Assembly (NCBI GenBank): GCA_016707605.1 | Contig: JADJHJ010000010.1 | Location: 215,780-279,779 of the forward strand | DNA from: Candidatus Promineofilum glycogenicum | Lineage (GTDB): Bacteria; Chloroflexota; Anaerolineae; Promineifilales; Promineifilaceae | Length of the DNA stretch: 64,000 bases | Direction of reading: 5' to 3' | Part shown: piece after piece, positions 1 to 5,850 of the stretch | How positions within the stretch are numbered: the first letter of the stretch is position 1 | Layout of the letters: every line of letters starts with the position of its first letter | Translations under genes and position numbers: made by a program | The notes under the pieces: generated by a model | The model's input: the letters and a program-made list of their open reading frames with translations, nothing else | What the model was told of the DNA's origin: nothing | Database searches by the model: none

Positions 1-369
1 CTGCCAGAACATCAGGCGCAGAGCGGCGGCGAGGTGGGCGTCACTCGTGCTGGACGAGTCGCGATAGAAGTCATACGACACGTCCGTCAGGCTGCCCAGC
101 GTGCGGGCCGGCACATTCCACGTCTTCTGGAAGTCAGCCTTGCCCGCGTTACCGGGGCTGGTGAATTTGAGCGAGCCGAGACCGTCGCGCGGATTGTCGG
201 CCGTGATGGCGACCGTACCGCTACCGGCGACATTTTGGGCTGACCAGCCATCAGGGTTGGCTGGGGTGACAATGGTGTTGGCCGCCGCGGCGATCTGTGG
301 CAGGGCCAACGCCAGCAGCAACGCCGCCAGTAGGGCGACGAAGCCGAGAGTGCGAATGCGAGGGTTCAT
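1..369 (-). CDS. Secreted protein, N-terminal part (runs off the window)
   Basis: The reading frame starts at the ATG at 369 and continues past base 1, so 123 residues are visible and the C terminus is missing. A strong ribosome binding site (GGGGAGGA) lies just upstream on the minus strand. Residues 1-29 form a classic signal peptide: a basic start (MNPRIR), a Leu/Ala-rich core and a likely cleavage after Ala-Ala-Ala-Ala. The mature part begins ANTIVTPANPDGW and is rich in Ser, Thr, Gly and Asp, as in extracellular beta-sandwich proteins. I do not recognise a family; exported surface protein or lectin-like domain is inference. Confidence 0.75.
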   Translation of the reverse strand, partial: MNPRIRTLGFVALLAALLLALALPQIAAAANTIVTPANPDGWSAQNVAGSGTVAITADNPRDGLGSLKFTSPGNAGKADFQKTWNVPARTLGSLTDVSYDFYRDSSSTSDAHLAAALRLMFWQ

Positions 370-747
370 GAGATTATATCCTCCCCAAACTGGGAACTAA
401 GTCGGCCGAGGTCAATGCCGCGGCCACCCACGGGCGAATGCCCTGGGCCTGGCATAAGTTGACAAGCCGTACCCTAAAGTCACCGCCGCCGGCGACGGTA
501 CGTCAGTTACCTCGATACACGAAAAGAAAAGCTGTATCTGGCCAACGCTAGTACTGGTGAACTAGATTGGCCTCCCATCTTGCCTATTCGATACGATAAG
601 CAATACCTCCAGAAGCCATCTCCCCCCTGTAGGAAATGGGGGACTCTCTTTGGGGAAATAGTCCCACTTGGATACATCCTAAACGCTTTGTCGATAACTA
701 AGTAGTGACAAATGGCACTGAATTCTAGTGACATTTGTCATCTCACA
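370..747. other. Intergenic region, less GC-rich, possible gene remnant
   Basis: This 378-base stretch is clearly less GC-rich than its neighbours. On the plus strand an open frame without a start codon runs from about 478 to a TAG at 703-705; its translation (for example EKLYLANASTGELDWPPILP) looks protein-like but belongs to no family I recognise. A small minus-strand frame at 507-734 is also open. A remnant of a foreign gene is possible, but nothing proves it. Confidence 0.35.
706..740. promoter_or_regulatory. Inverted repeat, possible operator or terminator
   Basis: TGACAAATG (706-714) is repeated exactly in inverted form as CATTTGTCA (732-740), 17 bases apart. The right half also forms the nearly perfect 12-base palindrome TGACATTTGTCA (729-740). 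It sits downstream of the pcm stop codon and upstream of nothing obvious on the plus strand. It could be a terminator stem for pcm, but there is no T-run; an operator of TGACA-N2-TGTCA type is the alternative. Confidence 0.35.
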
Positions 748-1407
748 TTATTTCCACCCCTCTTCGCCAATGAGCGGCACAAAAGCGACCGGCGCCAGGC
801 GCTCTTCGTCGTAGCCGCCGTCGGGGCGACGGGTGACGAGGACGAGGTGTTGCTGCTGCCGGCTGCGGCCGACGGGCATGACCAGCCGCCCGCCCGGCGC
901 GAGTTGGGCGCGCAGGGAGCCGGGCACGAGCGGGCCGCCGGCGGCGACGATGATGGCGTCATAGGGGGCGTGCTCGGGCCAGCCGCGCGTGCCGTCGCCG
1001 TGGTGGACGCGCACGTTGTCGTAGCCCAGGGCGGCCAGCCGCTCGCGGGCGTAATCGGCCAACTCGGCGTGGCGCTCCACGGTGTAGACTGCGGCGACGA
1101 TGCGACTCAGTACCGCGGCGGCGTAGCCCGACCCGGCGCCGATCTCCAGCACGCGGTCACCCGGCCGCAGGGCCAGGGCGGCGATCATGGTGGCGACGAC
1201 GTAGGGCTGCGAGATGGTCTGGTTGGCGGGGATGGGCAAGGGGCCGTCGTCGTAGGCGTAGGGGCGGGCGGCGCGGGGGACAAAGCGCTCGCGCGGGACG
1301 AGGCGCATGGCCCGCAGCACGGCCGGGTCGTCGATGTCCCGCCCGGCCAACTGCTCGGCCACCATCCGCGCCCGTGCCGCGTCGTAGTCGCGCTCGTCCT
1401 CTTCCAT
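748..1407 (-). CDS. pcm: Protein-L-isoaspartate O-methyltransferase
   Basis: A 219-residue enzyme that methylates L-isoaspartyl residues in damaged proteins with S-adenosylmethionine, starting their repair in the cytoplasm. The family signature NQTISQP is at residues 62-68, followed by the SAM-binding motif VLEIGAGSGY at 86-95 and a second motif around GDGTRGW. The length matches the usual 200-230 residues. It starts with ATG at 1407, just beside a large palindromic repeat, and has no obvious operon partner. Nothing in the sequence is odd. The family assignment is firm; the in vivo substrate range is not visible. Confidence 0.95.
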   Translation of the reverse strand: MEEDERDYDAARARMVAEQLAGRDIDDPAVLRAMRLVPRERFVPRAARPYAYDDGPLPIPANQTISQPYVVATMIAALALRPGDRVLEIGAGSGYAAAVLSRIVAAVYTVERHAELADYARERLAALGYDNVRVHHGDGTRGWPEHAPYDAIIVAAGGPLVPGSLRAQLAPGGRLVMPVGRSRQQQHLVLVTRRPDGGYDEERLAPVAFVPLIGEEGWK

Positions 1408-1414
1408 AATGAGA

Positions 1415-1505
1415 GATTCTCACGCAAAGACGCAAAGTACGCAAAGCTCAGAATCATTCTGAGCTTGGCGTACTTTGCGTACTTTGCGTCTTTGCATGAG
1501 AATCC
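1415..1505. repeat. Palindromic repeat, CACGCAAAGACGCAAAG family
   Basis: Two arms of about 40 bases (CACGCAAAGACGCAAAG... and ...CTTTGCGTCTTTGCATG) form an imperfect hairpin around a short CAGAATCATTCTG centre. The element lies exactly between the divergent starts of pcm and the metalloprotease. Other copies lie at 3112-3233, 8464-8500, 9059-9180, 9885-9993, 10818-10852, 12315-12418, 17045-17145, 19497-19596, 39527-39560 and 43472-43566. Confidence 0.9.
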
Positions 1506-1510
1506 CTTCC

Positions 1511-2170
1511 ATGACCGGCCTGCTGTGGGAGATTTTCAACATTCTCAAGGAAGTGCTCAACCGCACGATCAAGCTGCCCGAGTTGCTGCTGACGCTGGTG
1601 GGGTTCCGCTCCACGAAGAAGCTGCGGCTGCGAGTGGTTATTCTGCGCGACGAGCGCGGCGTGCCGCTGGCCACCAACGAGGAGGCACTGCCGGCCTATG
1701 AAGAGGCGCGGCGCATTCTGGCCCGCACGGCCGGGGTGACGGTGGAGCCGGCCGGCTGGCGCGTCGTCACCGCGCCCCACGGCGCGCCCAAGGCGGCGCT
1801 CGACGTGCGCTGCACCGATGGCGCGTGGCAGGACGACTTGGGGCAGGCGGGGGCGTTCTTCCGCGATCTCATGGCCAAGTCAACCGGCGGGACGCTGGTC
1901 GGCTATGGCGCGCCGCTGACGGTCTTTGTCGTGCGCAGCATGAGCACCCACAACGGCTGTTCGCTCGGCCCGGCGGCCGACTACGTGACCGTGGAGGCCA
2001 AGACGCTGCGGGGCACGCGCCGCCTGTTGGCCCACGAAGTGGCCCACGCCTGCGGCCTGTGGCACACCAAGAACCCGGCCAACCTGATGTTCCCCCGCGG
2101 CCCGGGCGAGGAGCTAACTCACATGCAAGCAGCCGTCTTGCGCACATCGCGCCACGTCACGCATTTCTAG
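1511..2170 (+). CDS. Small metzincin-like zinc metalloprotease
   Basis: A 219-residue protein with the extended zinc motif HEVAHACGLWH at residues 175-185, giving three His ligands and the catalytic Glu. It is followed by LMFPRG, in which Met193 fits the Met-turn of metzincins. The frame is open further upstream into the flanking repeat, but ATG 1511 is the first start outside the repeat. No signal peptide is visible, although residues 3-31 are hydrophobic and might anchor it. The stop codon lies at the edge of the CTAATCC repeat. Peptidase activity is well supported by the motif; the substrate is unknown. Confidence 0.8.
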   Translation: MTGLLWEIFNILKEVLNRTIKLPELLLTLVGFRSTKKLRLRVVILRDERGVPLATNEEALPAYEEARRILARTAGVTVEPAGWRVVTAPHGAPKAALDVRCTDGAWQDDLGQAGAFFRDLMAKSTGGTLVGYGAPLTVFVVRSMSTHNGCSLGPAADYVTVEAKTLRGTRRLLAHEVAHACGLWHTKNPANLMFPRGPGEELTHMQAAVLRTSRHVTHF

Positions 2171-2262
2171 TGATTAGTGGTTAGTGACTAGTGACTAGTC
2201 CCTAACCACTAACCACTAATCCCTAATCCCTAATCCCTAATCCCTAATCCCTAATCCAATCC
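2168..2262. repeat. CCCTAATCC-type repeat array
   Basis: The array starts at the stop codon of the metalloprotease with TAGTGATTAGTGG-like units, turns into its inverse (CCACTAACC), then runs as at least six CCCTAAT units. It forms a long imperfect hairpin and is telomere-like in appearance only. Related copies are at 4487-4551, 10514-10590, 19402-19425 and 31462-31490. Confidence 0.85.
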
Positions 2263-2297
2263 TGCCCTATGCTCCACGCCCCCTCCAATCTGTACTT

Positions 2298-3110
2298 GTG
2301 CGGCGGCCGGACGAGGCGTTCGGTGCGGCCGACCCGGCGCGCTGGCACTACGCCGATCAACCCTATCTGCCTCTAGCTCAGCAGGAGCACGACGCCCTGG
2401 TCAACACCCTGCTGGGCGCGGGGGTGGAGGTCGTCTACCACGACGCGCCCTTGCCCGACCACGCCGACGCCATCTTCGTCCACGACCCGGCCCTGCTGAC
2501 CGAGGGCGGGGCGATCATCCTGCGCATGGGCAAGGCGCTGCGGCACGGGGAGGAGGCGGCGCTGGCCCTGTCGCTGCGGCGGCTGGGCGTGCCCATCCTC
2601 TACGAACTGCACGGCGCGGCCACGGCCGAGGGGGGCGACCTGCTGTGGCTCGACGAGCGGACGCTGGCCGTCGGCCTGGGCTTCCGCACCAACGCCGCCG
2701 GCTTCGACCAGTTGGGCGAGGCGCTGGCCGGGCTGGGCGTGGCCCTTGTGCCCGTGCAACTGCCCTACTTCGAGGGGCCGGACGCCTGTCTGCACCTGAT
2801 GTCGCTCATCAGTCTGGTGGATCGTGACCTGGCCGTGGTCTACCGGCCGCTGCTGCCCGTGCCGTTCTACCAGTTGCTCGAAGCGCGCGGCGTGGCCCTC
2901 ATCGACGTGTCGGATGAGGAGTTCGCCACCATGGGCACGAACGTGCTGGCCCTGGCCCCGCGCCGCTGCCTGCTGCTGGAGCACAACCACGCCACGCGCC
3001 GGGCGCTGCTGGCCGCCGGCTGCGAGGTGATGACCTATCGCGGCGACGAGCTGTCGCTGAAGGCCGAGGGTGGGGCGACGTGTCTGACGCGGGCGCTATC
3101 TAGGGATTAG
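2298..3110 (+). CDS. Dimethylarginine dimethylaminohydrolase / amidinotransferase-fold hydrolase
   Basis: A 270-residue member of the guanidino-group-modifying superfamily (DDAH, arginine deiminase), which hydrolyses arginine derivatives through a Cys-His-acid centre. Visible landmarks are EGGD at residues 111-114, His166 in DACLHLMSL and the C-terminal nucleophile Cys262 in GGATCLTRA. The start is uncertain: GTG 2298 falls inside the usual VLVRRP beta strand, and in-frame family-like sequence (PLQSVL) continues upstream to about 2262, where the CCCTAAT repeat brings a stop (2238). No ATG, GTG or TTG exists before 2298; CTG 2262 is the only alternative. The last residues (SRD) come from a repeat fragment. 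Confidence 0.85.
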   Translation: MRRPDEAFGAADPARWHYADQPYLPLAQQEHDALVNTLLGAGVEVVYHDAPLPDHADAIFVHDPALLTEGGAIILRMGKALRHGEEAALALSLRRLGVPILYELHGAATAEGGDLLWLDERTLAVGLGFRTNAAGFDQLGEALAGLGVALVPVQLPYFEGPDACLHLMSLISLVDRDLAVVYRPLLPVPFYQLLEARGVALIDVSDEEFATMGTNVLALAPRRCLLLEHNHATRRALLAAGCEVMTYRGDELSLKAEGGATCLTRALSRD

Positions 3111-3111
3111 G

Positions 3112-3233
3112 GGAATAGCTCACGCCAAGGCGCGAAGAAGCCAAGACGCAAGAGATGTCACGCAAAGACGCAAAGAACGCCAAGCCAAAGAGAGCTCTTT
3201 TGCGCCTTCTTGCGCCTTGGCGTGAGCTTCTTC
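3112..3233. repeat. Palindromic repeat, CACGCAAAGACGCAAAG family, compound copy
   Basis: CTCACGCCAAGGCGCG at the left pairs with GCGCCTTGGCGTGAGC at the right; a second copy of the family (TCACGCAAAGACGCAAAG) is nested inside. It fills the gap between the DDAH-like gene and the S58 peptidase, ending just before the latter's ribosome binding site. Confidence 0.85.
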
Positions 3234-3870
3234 CCAACAGGAGGAACCTATGCCGCGCATCCGAGAACTGGGCATCTACCAGAGCGCGCTGCCAACGGGG
3301 GCGCGCAACGCGATCAGCGACGTGGCCGGGGTGGCGGTCGGCCACTTCACGCTGGTGGCCGGGGAAGGGACGCCCGACCCCGATTGGCAGCCCGGCCACG
3401 GCCCCTACCGCACCGGGGTGACGCTCATCCTGCCCCACGGCGGCAACCCCTACGCCGAGCCGGTCGTCGCTGCCGTCCACACCATCAACGGCTTCGGCAA
3501 GCCCATCGGCTTCGAGCAAGTGCGTGAGCTGGGGCTGCTGGAGACGCCCATCGCCCTGACCGGCACGCTCAACGGGCCGCGCGTGGCCGACGCGCTCATC
3601 ACCCTGGCCATCGAGCAGAATCCCCACATCGGCGTCGGCTTCGCCGCCAGCGGCTGGCGCGGCTTCGCCAGCGTCAACCCGCTGGTGGGTGAGACCAACG
3701 ACGGCTATCTGAGCGACTTGCAGGGGCGGCCGATTGGCCTGGCCGAGGTGCGCGCCGCGCTGGTCGCGGCTTCGGCCGACGTGGTCGAAGGCGCGGTCGG
3801 CGCGGGCACGGGCACGAGCTGCTACGGCTGGAAGGGGGGCATCGGCACGGCCTCGCGGATACTTGAAGAA

Positions 3871-3948
3871 GGTTCCAGGGGCCAGGTTCCAGGGGCCAGG
3901 GAAGAACGCTCTTCCCTGGCCCCTGGCCCCTGGAACCTGGTCCCTCTC
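3871..3948. repeat. GGCCAGGTTCCAGG palindrome inside the S58 peptidase gene
   Basis: Near-perfect hairpin GGTTCCAGGGGCCAGG... / ...CCTGGCCCCTGGAACC around a GAAGAACGCTCTTC centre. It breaks the reading frame of the host gene. Insertion follows GAAGAAGG, as in the second copy at 4041. Confidence 0.9.
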
Positions 3949-4040
3949 TGCCCGGCTATACCGTCGGCGCGCTGGTGCAGACGAACATGGGCCGGGCGGA
4001 GGAGTTGACGATCGGTGGCGTGCCGGTGGGGCGGCGACTG

Positions 4041-4133
4041 GAAGAAGGGGCCAGGGGCCAGGTTCCAGGTTCCAGGGAAGAGCGTTCTTCCCCTGGCCCC
4101 TGGCCCCTGGAACCTGGCCCCTCTCTTCCCGGC
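4041..4133. repeat. Second GGCCAGGTTCCAGG palindrome inside the S58 peptidase gene
   Basis: Same family as 3871-3948 (GGGCCAGGTTCCAGG, centre GAAGAGCGTTCTTC). Its ends, GGAAGAAGGGGCC and GGCCCCTCTCTTCC, are near-perfect inverted repeats. It is translated in frame as a Gly/Pro/Ser-rich linker just before the catalytic Ser. Confidence 0.9.
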
Positions 4134-4286
4134 GGCTCCATCATGATCGTCCTGGCCACTGACGCCCCGCTCGACAGCCGCGGGCTGGGGCGACTGGCGG
4201 CGCGGGCGGTGTTCGGCTTGGCGCGCACGGGCACGCCCGGCCACGGCGGCAGCGGCGACTTCGTGATCGCCTTCTCGACGGCCACG

Positions 4287-4320
4287 AGAAACCGAGTTTC
4301 TTCTGAGAAACTCGGTTTCT
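4287..4320. repeat. AGAAACCGAGTTTCT double palindrome in the S58 peptidase gene
   Basis: A 34-base element made of AGAAACCGAGTTTCT, a 4-base spacer and AGAAACTCGGTTTCT. It is translated in frame as RNRVSSEKLGF and is flanked by ACG on both sides, possibly a 3-base target duplication. Other copies: 9438-9471, 10781-10814 and 20124-20157, with degenerate ones at 24758-24791 and 25172-25206. Confidence 0.9.
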
Positions 4321-4486
4321 ACGAAACGCTCCACGAGCAGCCGCTCATGGACCTCTTCGCCCTGGCCGTAGTCGAGTGCGTCGAGGAAGCGATCTACAAC
4401 AGCCTGCTCATGGCCCATACGACCATCGGCCGCCACGGCCACGTGCGCCATGCGCTGCCGGCGGATGAGGTGGCGCGCCTCGTCCA

Positions 4487-4551
4487 GGGATTAGGGATTA
4501 GGGATTAGGGGAAGAGCGCTCTTCCCCTAATCCCTAGCCCCTAGCCCCTAT
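4487..4551. repeat. GGGATTAGGG palindrome at the end of the S58 peptidase gene
   Basis: Four GGGATTA units, a GGAAGAGCGCTCTTCC centre and inverted CCCTAATCC units. The first unit encodes the last residues (GIRD) and the stop codon of the peptidase frame. Confidence 0.85.
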
Positions 4552-4579
4552 TCTTAGCAACTTTTTACACACCGCGTCG

Positions 4580-4585
4580 TATACT
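4580..4585 (+). promoter_or_regulatory. -10 box of panD (leaderless start)
   Basis: TATACT ends 7 bases before the panD ATG and there is no Shine-Dalgarno sequence, so transcription probably starts at or next to the ATG. No convincing -35 box is seen. Confidence 0.5.
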
Positions 4586-4592
4586 TCACGAC

Positions 4593-4934
4593 ATGAGATG
4601 GGTTCTGCGTTCCAAGATTCACAAGGCGACGGTGACTGATGCCAACGTCGCTTACGTCGGTAGCATCACGATAGACGAGGAGTTGATTGAGCGGGTCGGC
4701 CTGTGGCCGGGGGAGAAGGTGCTGGTGGTCAGCAACACCAGCGGCGCGCGGCTGGAGACGTATGTCATCGCCGGCGAGCGCGGGTCGGGCGTCATCAACA
4801 TGAACGGCGCGGCGGCGCACTTGATCAAACGGGGCGAGGAGATTATTATCATCGGCTTCGAGTTGGCCGACAGGCCGATTGAGGCGCGGCAGATATTAGT
4901 GGATACGGACAACCGCTTCGTTCGGGAACTCTGA
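4593..4934 (+). CDS. panD: Aspartate 1-decarboxylase
   Basis: A 113-residue pyruvoyl-dependent enzyme that makes beta-alanine from L-aspartate for pantothenate and coenzyme A synthesis. The proenzyme cleaves itself between Gly23 and Ser24 in YVGSITID, giving the pyruvoyl cofactor. The N terminus (RSKIHKATVTDAN) and the central NGAAAHL stretch are typical, and the length matches the family. It stands alone, between two repeats, with a -10 box 7 bases before the ATG. No other pantothenate gene is near. Confidence 0.95.
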   Translation: MRWVLRSKIHKATVTDANVAYVGSITIDEELIERVGLWPGEKVLVVSNTSGARLETYVIAGERGSGVINMNGAAAHLIKRGEEIIIIGFELADRPIEARQILVDTDNRFVREL

Positions 4935-4943
4935 CGCAGAAAG

Positions 4944-5014
4944 CAACCACAGATGACACAGATTTCACAGATTTCGCTCCAAAAAATCTGTGTCATCTGT
5001 GAAATCTGTGGTTA
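4944..5014. repeat. CACAGATTTCACAGATT palindrome
   Basis: AACCACAGATGACACAGATTTCACAGATT pairs with its inverse around a short CGCTCCAAAAAA centre. Family copies: 29797-29870 (variant), 39566-39626, 43436-43465, 48268-48338 and 49150-49216. Confidence 0.9.
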
Positions 5015-5049
5015 CTTCTTCTATGAGGTCTGAAGAAAAGGAAATCGCC

Positions 5050-5724
5050 ATGACGCAATCGACAGAACTGAGTAGCCGCGAATGGGAAGTCGTCAACCAA
5101 TTGCTGGAAGGGAAAAGCAATAAGGAAATCGCTGCCGCGCTGCACATTTCCGTGCGCACCGTCGAATTCCATCTGAAAAACGTCTATGACAAGCTCCAGG
5201 TAAGCTCCAGGACGGAATTGATCCTAAAACTAGGGCAATCCACAGTTGTGGACCGGGAGGAAGTTGCCCAGAATGGCGATACGTCCGATTCAGAGCCGTT
5301 GGCTAAATCTTGGAAACAGGCAGTTTCCGGAATCGGCAAGGAGCTTGGCATGCAAGAGTTTGTGACTGAGAGTGCCCGCAAGGGCGGCGAAACGGTGACG
5401 TTCTTTGAATCGATTGTTTTGTGTCTCTCGAAATACGCGCAGTTTGACGGCCGCGCGTCGCGGTCGGAGTTCTGGTGGTTTGCGCTGTTCGTCGTCCTCG
5501 TCACCGGGGCATTGACGTACCTGAGCGAAGCCGTGGCCAGCGTGTTCCTGATCGCCGTGTTGTTGCCGCTGCTAGCGGCCGGGGCGCGCCGTCTCCAAGA
5601 CGCCGGCCGAAGCCCCTGGTACCAACTATACCTGCTGGTCCCGGTGGGCGGGATCGTGATCATGGGTTTCCTGTGGGCGGAGCCGCCGGTGGATTCTCTG
5701 CCTGAGAAGACGCTCTCGGTGTGA
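5050..5724 (+). CDS. LuxR-type HTH fused to a DUF805 membrane domain
   Basis: A 224-residue fusion. Residues 5-60 are a GerE/LuxR-type helix-turn-helix (SSREWEVVNQLLEGKSNKEI, then SVRTVEFHLKNVYDKLQ), with no receiver domain in front. After a polar linker, residues from about 118 form a DUF805 unit: FDGRASRSEFWWFALF, about three membrane helices and ARRLQDAGRSPWYQL. ATG 5050 has an AAGGAAA site 7 bases upstream; ATG 5023 in the same frame is closer to the repeat. A membrane-held one-component regulator is an inference from the fusion. The signal and the target genes are unknown. Confidence 0.85.
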   Translation: MTQSTELSSREWEVVNQLLEGKSNKEIAAALHISVRTVEFHLKNVYDKLQVSSRTELILKLGQSTVVDREEVAQNGDTSDSEPLAKSWKQAVSGIGKELGMQEFVTESARKGGETVTFFESIVLCLSKYAQFDGRASRSEFWWFALFVVLVTGALTYLSEAVASVFLIAVLLPLLAAGARRLQDAGRSPWYQLYLLVPVGGIVIMGFLWAEPPVDSLPEKTLSV

Positions 5725-5784
5725 TCGTAGGCGTTCTGAATCGGCGCCCGCAATAGCCGCCGCGGCTACCCTGCCTGAAGGCAG

Positions 5785-5834
5785 CGACTCGTCCGGGCAA
5801 CACATCACCGAGGATGCGTTGCCCGGACGAGTCG
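5785..5834 (+). terminator. Strong hairpin, probable terminator or upstream control element
   Basis: A perfect 17-base stem (CGACTCGTCCGGGCAAC, 5785-5801, with its inverse at 5818-5834) encloses a 16-base loop. There is no T-run. It lies between the LuxR/DUF805 gene and the -10 box of the ABC ATPase, so it may end the first transcript or control the second. Confidence 0.5.
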
Positions 5835-5835
5835 T

Positions 5836-5841
5836 TATAAT
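5836..5841 (+). promoter_or_regulatory. -10 box of the ABC ATPase gene
   Basis: A consensus TATAAT directly after the hairpin, 9 bases before ATG 5851; no Shine-Dalgarno sequence is present. This fits a leaderless mRNA. Confidence 0.55.
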
Positions 5842-5850
5842 CACCACCCC

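Larger units (their letters stand above)
3250..4508 (+). pseudogene. S58 (DmpA/P1-type) peptidase gene interrupted by three repeats
   Basis: Homologues are N-terminal-nucleophile aminopeptidases that cleave themselves before a Ser. ATG 3250 follows a good ribosome binding site (CAGGAGGAACCT). The N-terminal half reads in one frame to about 3870 (landmarks HTINGFGKPIGFEQ and CYGWKGGIGTASR). A GGCCAGG-type palindrome at 3871-3948 then shifts the frame, and family sequence resumes as YTVGALVQTNMGRAEEL. A second palindrome at 4041-4133 and an AGAAACCGAG repeat at 4287-4320 are both read in frame. The predicted nucleophile Ser (codon 4137-4139, GGSIMIVLATDAPL) is intact. The upstream frame ends at 4008 and the downstream one at 4508. 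Either the gene is dead or two chains are made and assemble; I favour inactive. Confidence 0.8.

Noticed and set aside
2168..2262. CCCTAATCC arrays as telomere-like or replication-origin sequences
   Set aside because: They are short, occur at many gene ends, and form hairpins like the other repeat families; there is no dnaA, parS or linear-end context.
4944..5014. CACAGATT repeats as CRISPR units
   Set aside because: No unique spacers of constant length are present; units are directly adjacent and inverted, and no cas gene is seen.
5785..5834. Riboswitch upstream of the ABC ATPase
   Set aside because: It is a single simple hairpin lying upstream of the -10 box, so it is probably not part of the ATPase transcript.
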